64,000 bases of DNA from Salminus brasiliensis (Eukaryota; Chordata; Actinopteri; Characiformes; Bryconidae). Shown in pieces: positions 36,207 to 48,389 of this stretch. Position 1 is the stretch's first letter. Every line of letters starts with the position of its first letter. The stretch is taken from assembly GCF_030463535.1 (NCBI RefSeq), contig NC_132891.1:7589622-7653621 (forward strand). The letters are read 5' to 3'. The notes beneath the pieces were generated by a model. It had not been told where the DNA came from. It did no database searches and worked only from the letters and a program-made list of their open reading frames with translations. The translations under genes were made by a program, and so were the position numbers.

Positions 36207-36689
36207 TTGTCAAATTTGAAACATTCTGTATCTCTGCATTTATTTATTTCCACATCTATTGTTTTGTCTCTACATGTACAGTATATGTAGAACATGCAGT
36301 TAGAGACTGCAGTCCATCTGTTTGCCATGCATAATTTATGCAAGCCATCCTCTAGCCATTCGCAAATGGTCAGTTTCTGACCACAAAACCACTTTTGGCT
36401 GGATATTTATGTTTTTTCTCAGCCTGGCAGTGACAAAGACGTCTGCAAAACCACTAGAAACATTGCTGTATTTGCCGCCCGAGTTCTATATTTATATTAG
36501 CAGCAGTACAGTGGTCAGAAACCGTCCAGTCGTGAATCCGGTGGTGCATGTCCACAACACAACAGATGTGCATGGTTTGTGCATTCTACATTTTTATAGT
36601 AGAGCTGCACAAAAAGTGGTGCTTTAACATCAAGTAATGTGTGTGAGTTTATTTTATTACACTTTCTTGTTCTGTTAACAAAATGTTGG

Positions 36690-37345
36690 GTGGCCAGAGG
36701 GATACCAGGTAGATGTTTTTAATAAAACAGCCAATGAGTGCTACAGAGGGGATATTTCCAATAAAGTGGGCAATGAATACTGTAAAGTAGACCTTTCTAA
36801 AGAAGTGGTAGATGTTTCTAATAAAGTGGCCAATAAGTGCTTTAAAGTAGACGGTTCAAGTACAGTGGCCTACAAAGTAGATGTTTCTCTTAAAGTGGCC
36901 CATAAGTGACGCAAAGTAGATATTTCCAATAAAGTGACCAATGAGTGCTAAAAAGTAGTTGTTTATAAGAAAGTGGCCAATGAGCGCTACAGAGTAGATG
37001 TTTCTGATAAAAAGGGGCAGATAAGTGCCACAGAGTAGATGTTTCTAATAAAGTGGCCAGGAAGTGCCACAAAGTTTCTGATAAAGTGGCCAATGAATTT
37101 CTCAAGTAGACGTTTCAAATAAAGTGGCCAATGAGTGCTACAAAGTAGACGTTTCTAGTAAAGTGGCCAATAAATTTCACAAGTAGACGTTTTCAATAAA
37201 GTGGCCAATAATTGCTACAAAGTAGATATTTCTAATAAAGCGGCCAGTAAGTGCCACAAAGTAGCTGTTTCTAACAAAGTTGCCAATGAATTTCACAAGT
37301 AGGCGTTTCCAGTAAAGTGGCCAATGAGCAGACAAACGTAGATGG
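36690..37345. repeat. Minisatellite of about 40 bp derived from a Tc1-type terminus
   Basis: About 16 units with consensus agtagatgtttctaataaag then tggccaatgagtgctacaa. The unit resembles the Tc1-like end at 742-774 (gatgttcctaataaagtgct). Units differ by substitutions and small indels. Confidence 0.85.
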
Positions 37346-38199
37346 TGAGTGTATATGTGCAGCACAGTTGAATCTTTTCCCTCCTCAGAAACCCTTAATT
37401 CAGCTCATCAGTTAATCCGGTTTAAATCAGTAGGCGTGTTGAGCTGGAAAATTGTTAACTGCTACTGGACTCCTTTTACAGTAGAGTTTCGAGTGACTAG
37501 TAGCATATGTAGGTTATAGTGACAGTTGTGTAAGTAGCGCAGTGCTGCATAATCCAGTGGAACATTTAGCGGGGTCTGGGCTATGTCTTGAACCACGTCT
37601 TCTCCACACATTGTTCCATAGGACAGAGCCAAATCCCTGTGATTAACTGACCATTTGGAACTGAACCTTTGATCCCGGGCAGTCAGAGAGGGAAAGGTCT
37701 GAGTCTTCTGACACTGACCAGGTGTCATCCTCATAAGCCACGGGGTTCGTGACACAGTGCCTCAGGACCAGAAAGAGCCTGGAAGAAAAACAGTGGAAAG
37801 CCTTTAGTTGTGCTGCACTGATATAGTGGCTTTAATCGATATCAACGACTGTAGCAAGAAGAGGGTGCCAAATTCAGTAAGAATAGTAGTTGTAAAGTTA
37901 ATCATAGTAATAATAAAGGGGCAGCGGGTTATTTTTAATAACCAGGCCCAATACATCAAATCTGCCACTTGCTAAAAAAAACTAAGATTTGTCTTATTCC
38001 ACAAGTCCTGGTCTTTGTCTAGATGTTCTCTGGCAACAGTTGGTCTTGGCCTGATATTTTTATTCTCATCTCCCATGAAAACCAAACTTCTGCGCTTCTT
38101 TCTGATGGTCTGTGCTGTATTTTGACCTATTCGTATTTTGACGAAGCTACCTGTAGTTCTCGTGATGACATTTTAAGATTGTTAGAGACTTTGTTACAC
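37346..38199. other. No gene recognised
   Basis: Possibly transposon-derived near 38000-38200, directly upstream of a Tc1 relic, but not assignable. The ORF at 37462-37755 on the minus strand has no recognisable domain. Confidence 0.35.
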
Positions 38200-38480
38200 A
38201 TCCTGTGGTCTGCTGTTGGGTGATTGGGTCGGAGCATCTCCAAAACATCAGGCATGTCTTGTGGGTTTTTTACTGGTATCAGCCAAAAGTGCTCCAAGAA
38301 AGGACAACCAGTGAACCAGCAACAGGGTCATGGGCACCCAAGACTCATGGATGGTCATGAAGGCCCCACCTCACAACTTACAGGACTTAAAGGATCTGTT
38401 GCTAATGCCTTGATGTACAGATACAAGGAGGACCTACTCAATATTACTAATGTTATGGCTGATATTGTGTCAGAATTTCA
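38200..38480 (+). mobile_element. Tc1 element with a large internal deletion
   Basis: The first half (gggtcggagcatctccaaaa, gaaccagcaacagggtcatg) is the N-terminal transposase region of a fish Tc1-like element. It jumps near 38357 to the C-terminal region (ccccacctcacaacttacag, gacttaaaggatctgttgct) and ends with the terminus taatgttatggctgat. About 800 bases of the normal element are missing. The joined frame at 38224-38502 is a remnant. Confidence 0.75.
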
Positions 38481-39430
38481 TGATGAACTTGACTTTCATT
38501 AAAAGTTAAGAAGGTTTTTTTCCTTCTGTGAAGTTGCTGTTTTAGATTTACAAGGTTTTCGCATCAGTATATGGCCCTATATCAGATTTCTGTGTGGGCT
38601 GTCAAAACAAAACCTTGCATATCCAAAAAAAGTAACTTTGCAGAAGAAGCTAAATTCTCTCTGATGACAAACATTCATAATTCACCCTGTTGATACTGTG
38701 CCTATGAAGACCTACCAGAGAACAAGATGGAACCAAGAACAGCAGCCCAAATGCGTGTCTGTGCTCAGTAACTGTAGTGTGTGAGAGGCAGATGTGCATT
38801 ATTCAGCGCAGGACATTAATAAGAAATGCTGTGTGAGAGTTATGCTTTATAAGGCAATGACACAAGGTCAAGGTTGGAGTCAGTATGCGCTGTAACTTAA
38901 AACAGAAAGGTCTTATGTAATCTGAGTGAGGGGCTTAATGTGTGTTTCTCTGACTGCGCTTCGATTCGGGAACTTGAAAAGACGGCTCATGAGTAGTGTT
39001 TACATAAGATAAAAACATCTGCTGGAATATCTGTGATCTGTATAAAAAGGCCCCCAAATCCTCTTAGAGATTTCTACACGTTAGATGTAATGCATGTGTC
39101 CAGAATTCCTTTGGCCTGCATGTGCTCCGTGGAGTGGGACTGAGGGTGGGGGCACTGAATCCGAGGGGAGCTACGAACGGCACCGCCTGGTACGTCCTCC
39201 CCTTACTCCTTCCATGCAGGTGGCCTACTGCTGGTGTTTTTGTGTGTGTGTGTGTGTGTGTTTGTGTATTTGTGTTTGAAAGTGAGTCCTGGCTGCTCTC
39301 ATGCGCTGGGCTCGCAGACAGGCTAGTAAACAGTTCGCAGCGCACTGAGCCCAAATGAGCTGCACCCTCTGGCACCGGGCCAGCTCGTCTTGTCCAGCCT
39401 TCCAGTGCTCTCCTATACAAGCAAGCCTTA
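38481..39430. other. No gene recognised
   Basis: Unique-looking, with a TG tract near 39240-39270. The ORFs at 39064-39420 have no domain. Confidence 0.4.
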
Positions 39431-39439
39431 ATTGGGCTT

Positions 39440-39521
39440 CACCCCAGAAGAGAGAGAGGCAGAGAGAAATGAGAGAAGAAAAGAGAGTAAGTATGAATAA
39501 GAAAGGCAGAAGATAGGGAGG

Positions 39522-39579
<58 letters not shown>

Positions 39580-39958
39580 AGGTGGGAAAAGAGAAAGAGT
39601 GTGAAAGACAAGGGATGGAGAGAGGGAGGGGCAAACAAAAGTGACAATGAGAGAAAGAGAGGGAGAGAAATTAAGAGATTAAGGAGAAAAAGAAATAAAT
39701 TAAGGGAGAGAAGAAAAAGAGAAAGAAAGGAAAGTGGGAGAGGCAAGTGACAGAGACAAGAGAGCTAGATAGAGAAAGAAAGAAAGAAGGGAGAGATACA
39801 CTGAAGGAGACAGATAAAAGAAAAGAAAGAGAAAAAGTAGAGGAGCGATGAGAGAGAGAGAGTGAAAGAGAAAAAAAGGGGGGGGGGGCAAGCAAGAGAG
39901 AGCAAGATAAGAGAAAGAGAGGGAGAGAAACCGAAAGAGAGACAGAATTGAAAGAGGG

Positions 39959-40036
<78 letters not shown>

Positions 40037-40186
40037 GTATGGGAGAGAGATACATTGAGAGAAAGAGAGAACCTAGAAGAATAGAAGAGTGTGAAAGAGT
40101 AAGGGTGGAGAGAGGGAGAGAGAGCACAATAGAGAGAGAGTGAGAAAGTGAGGGAGAGCGTTAGAGAATGGAAAGAGAGGAGAAGG

Positions 40187-40227
<41 letters not shown>

Positions 40228-40246
40228 TATATATATATATATATAG

Positions 40247-40286
<40 letters not shown>

Positions 40287-40290
40287 CATA
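39440..40290. repeat. Large purine-rich block with GA, GATA and TA arrays
   Basis: About 850 bases almost free of pyrimidines on the plus strand, apart from its TA/GATA portions. It includes pure GA runs (39524-39575, 39977-40034), TA (40189-40243) and GATA (about 40244-40266). The Ser/Leu-rich minus-strand ORFs are translations of CT repeats. Confidence 0.9.
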
Positions 40291-40648
40291 GGCTATAAAA
40301 AGCTCACTCTGAGTTTGGATCTCAGTTAGTTATGTCTGTGCTTCAGATGGCCTGTGTAGTTCTGGAGAATTTATCCATCTTGTAAAGACTGGGTGAGAGG
40401 GGACATAGTTTGGATGAACAAACACATTTTCTTCGTTTTTTTTTTATTCCTCCTGTGTCCTCCAGCCGTCTACTCTGTACATGCTACCATGCTAGTGCGC
40501 TAATCTTCTTCTTATTCTTCTTCAGAACCTGTTTGAGCTTGGCTAAAATCCAGCTGTAGCCCATTTGTACAAGGCTTGCATGTTTTCATGTCCACAAACA
40601 CAGTATACACAGTATACTGTCAGTTCACTTAAAATCTCAAAATGTGAA

Positions 40649-40654
<6 letters not shown>

Positions 40655-40682
<28 letters not shown>
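40655..40682. repeat. GA microsatellite
   Basis: Short uninterrupted GA run. Confidence 0.9.
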
Positions 40683-40685
<3 letters not shown>

Positions 40686-42926
40686 AATGAAAAGCACGGT
40701 GAGGGGTCAGAGGTAAGATCAGCTTTGGGTGCCCCCTCCCCTAACCAACACAGACTTTGTCAAAGCCATAATACCGTTATGTAAAGTCTATGTAAATCAA
40801 AAGGATCAAATACATTCTACTGCGTCATATTAAGATCAAAGCTGTCTATGATTGTCCTTTAAAAACGAATCAGAACTTGTGATTAGAACTACTGATAATT
40901 CAACAGAAAACTGTTGGACAGCATATATCAATATGACTGCATCAGCAGTGTCCAAGTAACATGTTGTTCAGCTCTGATGACCGTGACGGGGTCCACTTTG
41001 GCAGTTCCCACAGCTTAAAACTGAACACAACAAGTTCTTATCTAATGTCAGCGTGTTCTTCTTAAACACAACAGCCAGTCCTTGTGCGTCAAAGAATCTT
41101 AAAGTGTCCTAAAGTCTCTGTAAAAAAGGTGAAAGAGAAGAAATGAGTGGTTGGTAAAAGCTCTTTTGCCCTGCATACAGCTTTACACCGTGCAGAACAG
41201 GCGTGCACTAGCCATGCTGAGGAGAGGTTATAAAGAACGGCACTCTGATAGCTTGTTGTCCTGTAGTTCATTCTCTTGCGGCCTGAGCCCAGTTCTTAAA
41301 TTTCACTTCTGCCCAACACAGGAAAAGCATCTTGATAATGGCTTTCAGGAGAATATCTCAGCCTCCTGAAAAACATAAACAGCTCCAAACACCCTCCAAG
41401 GCCTTGTGCTCTTGTTATTGTGTCAGAGCTAGACAGAGCTGTCCCTCTAAATGATCAGTTATAAGTAGTAAGTAAGAAAATTATGCATAACAATTATAAT
41501 AAGAGAGTAAGGGAATGGGAGTCTCCGATCACTCCCATTACCCTGTATAAACTAATAAAATAATAAAATAATAAAATAATATTCTGAATGGCCAGTTTTA
41601 AGTGCCTATTTCCATATATTCCTTTAAATGATAATGAGTTACTGCTCGTTCCATAAGTACCCTTGTTCATTACCCCTCCCCTAGCTACACAAATTCTTAG
41701 ACGTATGAATTCTGATGTCATTGTTTTCACTAGTTAACTAACATTTACTTCACCTTGAGTTCACATCTCATGTTTTCTTTCCCTCCTAGCTGTAGTCCGC
41801 TGTACTTGCCTTTCTGTTTTCCGGTTTCCTGCTACCCAAATCAGGACTAATGTACACTCACTGTACAGTTGATTTTCGTTTTGTGCCCTTGGTACATTTT
41901 CAAAGTAGCCCAAAATACCATGCAACCTGACATTTTGGACCCGCGTCTGCCTTTTGAAACTCTGCCTTCGCAAAGGTAGTAGATTGAGTTACTTAGATGG
42001 GGGCGATATAACACTAGTAGCTATTGTAACCCAGGTGGCAGGTGTCTACAAACTGACAGGGTTGGCTAATTTAACAGTCTGTGGGTTGGTAGGCACTCCA
42101 GATACCCAAATATATGCACACAAGCATTGAATAGGACTAGTACTGTAACATGTGTAGAGTTCAAGATCATTCTATTGAATAAAAATGATCTAAAATTATG
42201 GATGTATTTGTTCATTCACAGACATCATCAGGCTTTCTCTAAAGGCCCAGAAGGTGCTGGAGGTTCCCTACTGGTGCAGATGTAGCCACCTTAAAAGCGT
42301 AATCAACTGCAAATCCTATCGCAATCACAATATGCAACATGTAAAATCGTGGTATAGTATTTCAGTGTTTTCCATATCGTGCAGCTCTAACATGCACAGC
42401 TTTAAGCTAGTTTCTTTCCTCTCCAGATCCTCGGCCCAGTGTGGCTTTCTCCCCCTGCAGTGATTTAGTAGGAGGAAGTCAGGCTTGATCTGTTACATGC
42501 TTGATTAAGACACAGGAAGGAGTGTCAGGCTCTTGTGCATGTGCCAACACAGGCACACTTTCAGAAGCATGCTTCAGCATAGCAGAGTTGACCCTGTGTG
42601 ATGATTCACGAGCTAAGCATTTGATTTCTGCTGGAGCTCGGGTGGCATAAGTGTTGGGATCGGGCCGAACTGAACGGGTCGTAAATGGGCACAGCAGACG
42701 TGGATGAAGAATGAACGGATGGAGAAAAGGAGAGCCTTTCCCCCTGGCCCTGACCTGCCCCGCTCCGTTCAGCTCTGCTCCCGGGCACACAAACAGGGCC
42801 ATCAATTCTGCTTTCTCAGAAGAGCTTAGTGGGAGGGAATGGGCCTGCACGGATGTTCAGATACACATGTCTTCAGTCACCTCAAATGGTGGCTGGTGAG
42901 GCCTAGACATCTGTGTTTATGCTTAA

Positions 42927-42928
<2 letters not shown>
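40683..42928. other. No gene recognised
   Basis: Unique AT-moderate sequence. A possible acceptor-like ttcacag precedes 42223, but its downstream frame lacks a good donor and family resemblance. A fragment of the ATATCG-rich transposon family lies near 42320-42395. Confidence 0.4.
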
Positions 42929-42996
<68 letters not shown>

Positions 42997-43015
42997 TGAG
43001 TGAGTGAGAGAGAGG
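42929..43015. repeat. TG/AG microsatellite
   Basis: TG run followed directly by AG and TGAG units. Confidence 0.95.
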
Positions 43016-44865
43016 AAAAGAAAGATGATTCTCCTCAGTCTTCTTAGCCTAGAAAATGGATGATTCTACACAAATAGTTTCTTATGCACAAAAACTGATG
43101 ATTATTATTTATATAATTAACAAATGAGCCTAAATACAATCTGAAATACTGGATTTCAGATTTCTTAGCACACATCATAAACACAGTTAGCTTGATCTCT
43201 GTATGCTGTATGTAATAAGTCATTAGAAGCTTTAACTTCACTATTTAACTTTCAGTTTTACAATTTTAATTCTACACTTTATTAACTCTATACACCTTAT
43301 TAATTAATTATCAGTATCTAATTATTGGTAACTATTAAGTTTTATTTAAGTATTATTTAGTATTTGTTGATAGAATAGTCATGGATGGTGTAGTAGCATG
43401 GCCTTTGAGTGAGATGTGAAAGAAAAAATGCAGGCAGCTGTGTTTTGGCACTATACTCGCCCCCTAATGACAAGGAGCGGTACTGCATGCAGTCTCATAC
43501 AGCTTACAGCACACTATTCTCAGATGTTCTGTTGCAGATAAAGATTATCCTGTGTATTAAGATATGCTGTTTTTTGCACTTAAGGAGTATATCATATGAT
43601 TTATACTGTGAATACATTTGATATTAGAATCAAATAACAGTATTTAAGAACAAAATCTATAAGGATATAAGAAATACAGACATATGAATCTTTATTCTTG
43701 ACCAGCTTATTATTTTTTTGTTTTGCTTCATGAATACAACACCATGTGTGCATAATATTACACATGCATTGGCATATATGTCAAGAAATTGACCATATAA
43801 AGGACTGTGGCCAGGACAAAACTTACCACCCTGTTACACACCTTCACATTTTACTGTAAATATGGCTCAATAAAAACAATATTATTCATAAGATCTTTTA
43901 GACACATTTGTATTTTTACACTTACACTTATATACATTATTTAAAAAGGAAACATTTGGCCTTAAATTGATTATTACCTCTACAGTATATGTGTATAAAA
44001 TATATGTATATATATCAAGTAATGATTATAAACCCCAATGTTTCCTATTTATAAAATAATTTTACATGTGTGTTTATATATCTCTGCAGTACTTTTGCCC
44101 TGCCCACCCACATTCACAGTATAAGAGTGTTTCAACCTGGACTGCTTTTTGAATGAGGCACAAAACAGATACGTCATTTGCATAGATACTCGTCTTAAAG
44201 GCACAGTACAACCTGTTCAATTCTAATGGATCAATTAAACTTGGAAAGTCATGTATTAGCGAATTATGATTTCCCTTGTTACATAAACCCACTCAAACAC
44301 CAAAAGTAGACCTCATGATTTAGGTAAAAAACAGTCACAATCATATTTGACAGCTCACAGTCCATAACTGACAGCTGTGTCTGTCAGCAAAGCACCGGTT
44401 AAATGAAACTACTGGGGAATATTAAATTATATAATATTAGATTTAATCATTTTTCAGAACTTTTAGCTCCTAATAATCGTTTGGGTCACAAGCCTTTTCA
44501 CATCTGCCAAGCCCTAATATTTACACTGATCTGCTGTGCAGCCTTTCCTCCTCAGTTTAATCTGGCTTCTCTATGTTTATTTTAATGTCATTGATCTTCA
44601 GGGAGGTAAATGTCCATGGCGGTTGTTTGGAATGGCCTAACCTTGAAAAAACAAACTTATACCTGGCCTTATTTACCCACTACTCATGGGTAATGCACCC
44701 AATTACTACTGCTCAAGGAGCTCTAATGAAGCAAGAATGCCAGACCCCACTCTTATTAATGTCTTTACGAGCTTTTACATCAGTGAGTTCATCTGAGTTC
44801 TTTAAAGAACCGTTGAATTGAAATGTTCTTTACAGTGTTCTTCAATGGCACCGATCCAAAAGAAC
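43016..44865. other. AT-rich, no gene recognised
   Basis: Mostly AT-rich sequence with tandem-like ttaatta words near 43290-43330. A short MITE-like gaacc/ggttc series is near 44800-44860. Confidence 0.4.
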
Positions 44866-45600
44866 TTATGAGAGAGTGGAGGAGAGAAGGAGATGGAGGT
44901 GTAGAGGATGGGGTTGGTGGTGGAGAGAAAGAGAGGGTGGTGGTGAGAAGGAGTGAGAGGGTGTAGAGATTGAGAGAGTGGTAGAGAGAGGGAGACTGGT
45001 GGAGAGAGTGTGGTGAAGAAAGAGCAGTGGATAAGGCGAGAGAGTGAAAGAGAGGTGGTGGAGAGATGGCCAGAATGATGGAGAGAGGGAGAGAGTGGTG
45101 GAGAGGGTGAACGTTATTGAGAGATGGAGGGAGTGGTAGAGAGGGATAGAATGGATGGAGAGAGTGGTGGAGAGGGAGAGCCTGGTGGAGAGAGGGGGAG
45201 AGTGATGGAGAGAGTGGTGGAGAGAGGGAGAGAGTTATTGAGAGAGCGAGAGGATGGATGGAGAGACAGTGGTGGAGAGAGGAAGAGAGTGGTGGAAAGA
45301 ATGATAGAATGATGGAGAGTGGTACAGAGAGGAGAGAGGGGGTGGAGAGATTGGTGGAGAGAGGGTGAGACTGGGTGAAGAGAGATTGCTGGAGAGAGGA
45401 ACAGAGAGAGAGCGAGTGGAAAGAGATTGATGGAGAGAGGTAGAGAGTGGTGGAGAGTGGGAGAGAGGGAGAGAGTGGGTGGAGAGAAGAATAGAGTGGG
45501 TGGAGAAAGGGAGAGAGGCAGAGAGTGGTGGAGAGAGGGGGAGAATGGAGGAGAGAGGGAAAGTGTGTGTGGAGAGAGAGAGAGAGAGAGAGAGTGGTGA
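44866..45600. repeat. Purine-rich minisatellite, gagagtggtgga type
   Basis: Irregular tandem units such as gagagagtggtggagagagg run for about 730 bases, ending in a pure GA run. The 287-residue minus-strand ORF here (Ser/Leu/His/Pro) is explained by the repeat and is not a gene. Confidence 0.9.
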
Positions 45601-45999
45601 AGATTGTTTCATTACCCACGCTCCTCTTTGATGTGCCAGGGGCAGCTTCCACCCCCAGTTACCTCAGTACTCTCTGTCTCTGTCTGTCTGTCTCTCTCTC
45701 TCTCTTCATCGTGTGGTGTGTGAGGGTACACACAGTGCTCTGGGTCTGTTCTCCTCTAGGTGTGTTTTGTAAATATTGTGTAACTCTGTCCGGTCTGATC
45801 AGGCCTGCTTTCCGAGATGTGCCTTAATGCCTGCTGCTGTTCTTTTCATGTCTGTTTCCTTCCTCCTTTTACTTCTTCTGGCATCTGTTTTGCATTCAGA
45901 GACACCAGTGCAGACCTGGAGAAAAGACCTGCTATATTACCATCTGACTACACATATATATACACACACACAGTACAACTAGCAGTGAATTGCTTGGAC

Positions 46000-46002
<3 letters not shown>

Positions 46003-46057
<55 letters not shown>
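46003..46057. repeat. TA microsatellite
   Basis: About 27 TA dinucleotides. Confidence 0.95.
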
Positions 46058-46062
<5 letters not shown>

Positions 46063-47010
46063 GATAATATTTATCTAAAAATATATAAAGAAAATAAATA
46101 GCAGTATATACAGTAAATGTACCTGATATAAAAAAGAAGAATTTACAGTATCTTAGTAGGTATATATACAGTCATAGCAGCATATTATGCCCACCTACAT
46201 AATAGTGGGAAGAACCTCCCTTGGCTCAGATGACACTAGTGAGACGTCATGACAAGGACTGTATTAGGTGAGTGAAGGTGTTCATCATAGAAGCTAACTG
46301 GTCCGCTGTGACACATCGATCGCTCTATACCAAACACCATCGAGTCATCCTTTCCCTCTGGCATCAGTGGCCCGTGGTCATTGGGAGGCACTCAATGTGT
46401 GAGAATCCATTCTCTGTATACTTTCACTACGGCAGCTCTAGAACATCCTATTAACATAGCAAGATTCTCAGATGCTACCACCCTTTACCTGTTACCCATT
46501 ATCACAGCCTTTTGGACATTTTGCACTCTGCTACAACTGACTGGTGTGCTCGCTTATTTATATGGCTACCTATTGTCTTGGTGCCCAAAACACGATCACA
46601 ATGTTGACATGCACAGCTCTAAAATATTTGATGATACTTTACTGGTATTTTGGCATGTTGTTAAAAGGTAGTCTTATGACCAGGAGGTAGTGTTACTTAA
46701 TGATGAGGTTGTGACAACATTGCTGAAAAAACATAAACAGTGCTGTGTAGCCTGTGCAGACTGTGTTGTAGCAACTTTGTAAGACAGTACACAACGCTGC
46801 GACAATGCTGCGTGTTTGCTGGGATACCCTGTCATGCGGCATCTATGACGTCCTGAGCCGAGTTCATTCCAAACCGGCGGTGGTGCCCCCTTTCTACCAT
46901 TGTTGCAGTTACAGATGCTTTGGTATTTGCGTATTTAATGTGTATCATTCCACACAGAACACCAGAAGTGAACAATGCCCAAAATGATTGGCACTCTCAA
47001 CTCAGAGCCT
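46058..47010. other. No gene recognised
   Basis: The words gaagaacctcccttggctca (46210) resemble a Tc1 flank, too short to assign. No exon found. Confidence 0.35.
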
Positions 47011-47011
47011 C

Positions 47012-47135
47012 AAAGGCTATGTTCAGATTGCTAGCCCAAATCAGATTTTTGGCAAATTTAGTTTGTATGCAGATTTATTTTTGATAGTCTGGACAGTCAA
47101 AAATCACATCAGATTTCAAAATGTCTGTTGCATCA
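47012..47135 (+). mobile_element. DNA transposon end fragment
   Basis: ggctatgttcagattgctag then cccaaatcagatttttgg resembles the terminus of a hAT-like fish element; only the edge is present. Confidence 0.4.
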
Positions 47136-47520
47136 CCCGTAACGTCTGATCCGATCTGATCCAGTCTGATCACCTGCAAATAACTTGTCTCTCAGATTTG
47201 AAGGGTGTCTCCACAGATGTTCTATAGGATTTAGATCTGGGCTCATTACTGGCCACCTCATAACTCTCCAGGTGTTTATCTTAAATAACTTACAGGTGCT
47301 TGTTGAAGTAAGTTTTGGGTCACTTTCCTGCTGAAATACCCATGGCCTGTGACGGCACACAAGATTCTTTGGTAGTCATGTCCACACCCAGTGTTTGACC
47401 ATAGGGAGATGGGACAATGAAGTGCTTTCCCAGAAAGCTATATTTTGCTCTCATCTCTCCACAGGATGTTCTCCCTGAAGGATTGTGGCTTCCTCATATG
47501 GCCAGCACCTGTCACCTGTT
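47136..47520 (-). mobile_element. Tc1/mariner relic, C-terminal transposase part
   Basis: The minus-strand frame 47360-47133 contains WVFQQESDPK (degenerate QQDNDPKH motif) and MSPDLNPIEHLW (the Tc1 SPDLNPIE motif). The frame is open but lacks the rest of the enzyme. Confidence 0.75.
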
Positions 47521-48009
47521 AAAAACAGTATGTGAATATATGACGTCCGGGGCTTTCTTAAGGCTCTTGTTAGCACAACGGTGGATCTATTGCAGTTAAA
47601 TGCTAATAGCAGTCAGGCACTTGCAAAAAATGCTTGCTTTGACGTCTTCATGTCATTGTGACTACAGTCTCTTGGCCCTGTATTTAAACTGGTAAAATTA
47701 AGAACTGTGACAAGCTGCTTAATTACAGCAGTAGAGTCAGAAGACTCATCTTTTTATAATCAGAATGCAGGTCCCTGGGCTCGTCATAGGTGTCAGAGCC
47801 CAAAGTTAAATCCTGCTCAAAAGTGTGAATAACACCAGAGTTTTCTTTATCACGCTTTAAATGAACTTAATAGTCCTGACGAGTCGAGTTTGGTCTGCGT
47901 TGTAGCTGAATAGAACTTTTGAGTGATTCCTGACTGATTTGCTTTTCAGGCCCCACAGCTCATACACTCATACAACTCATACACTTCACTTGCAATAGCT
48001 AATAGATAC

Positions 48010-48385
48010 ACAGGCAAGGTCGTTTGGGTCGATGGAGACAAGCTATTGGTGCCAAATTCTCACTCTGCCGTCTGTGAGCCTCAGCAGAAATTGAGATTCA
48101 TCAGACCAGGCTTCGTTTTTCTGGTCTTCTGGGTGAGCCTGTGCCCACGGCAGCCTCAGCTTTCTGTTCTTGGCTGATAGAGGTGAAACCTGATGTGGTT
48201 TTCTGCTGTTGTAGCCTCCGGTTTGGACATGTTGTGCATTCTGAGATGCTTTTTTGCTCACCTTAACTGTACTATGTGGCTATCTGAGTTACTGTAGCCT
48301 TTCTGTCAGCTCCAACCAGTCTGGTGTTTCTCTGTGAACCTAACCCCCTGGTGTGGAGGCTGTACTTTAGCCTGGCTAGATCTCA
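48010..48385 (-). mobile_element. Tc1/mariner relic, central transposase part
   Basis: The minus-strand frame 48261-48043 contains SAKNRKLRLPWAQAH and EAWSDESQFLLRLTDGRVRI. The WSDES motif carries the first catalytic Asp of the DDE domain. It breaks at both ends. The 760-base distance to the 47.3-kb fragment is too large for one uninterrupted element. Confidence 0.75.
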
Positions 48386-48389
48386 CCAT

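Noticed and set aside
39671..40127. Ser/Leu-rich ORFs on the minus strand
   Set aside because: These are CT microsatellite translations.
42223..42260. Acceptor-like site followed by an open frame (IIRLSLKAQK)
   Set aside because: The only donor in range is poor (gtgctg) and the frame runs into a transposon-like fragment.
44789..45652. 287-residue ORF on the minus strand
   Set aside because: It is a translation of the purine-rich minisatellite and consists of Ser/Leu/His/Pro repeats without a domain.
45900..45980. Acceptor-like ttgcattcag with open frame (ETPVQTWRKDLLYYH)
   Set aside because: No donor follows before the frame enters the TA/CA simple repeat.
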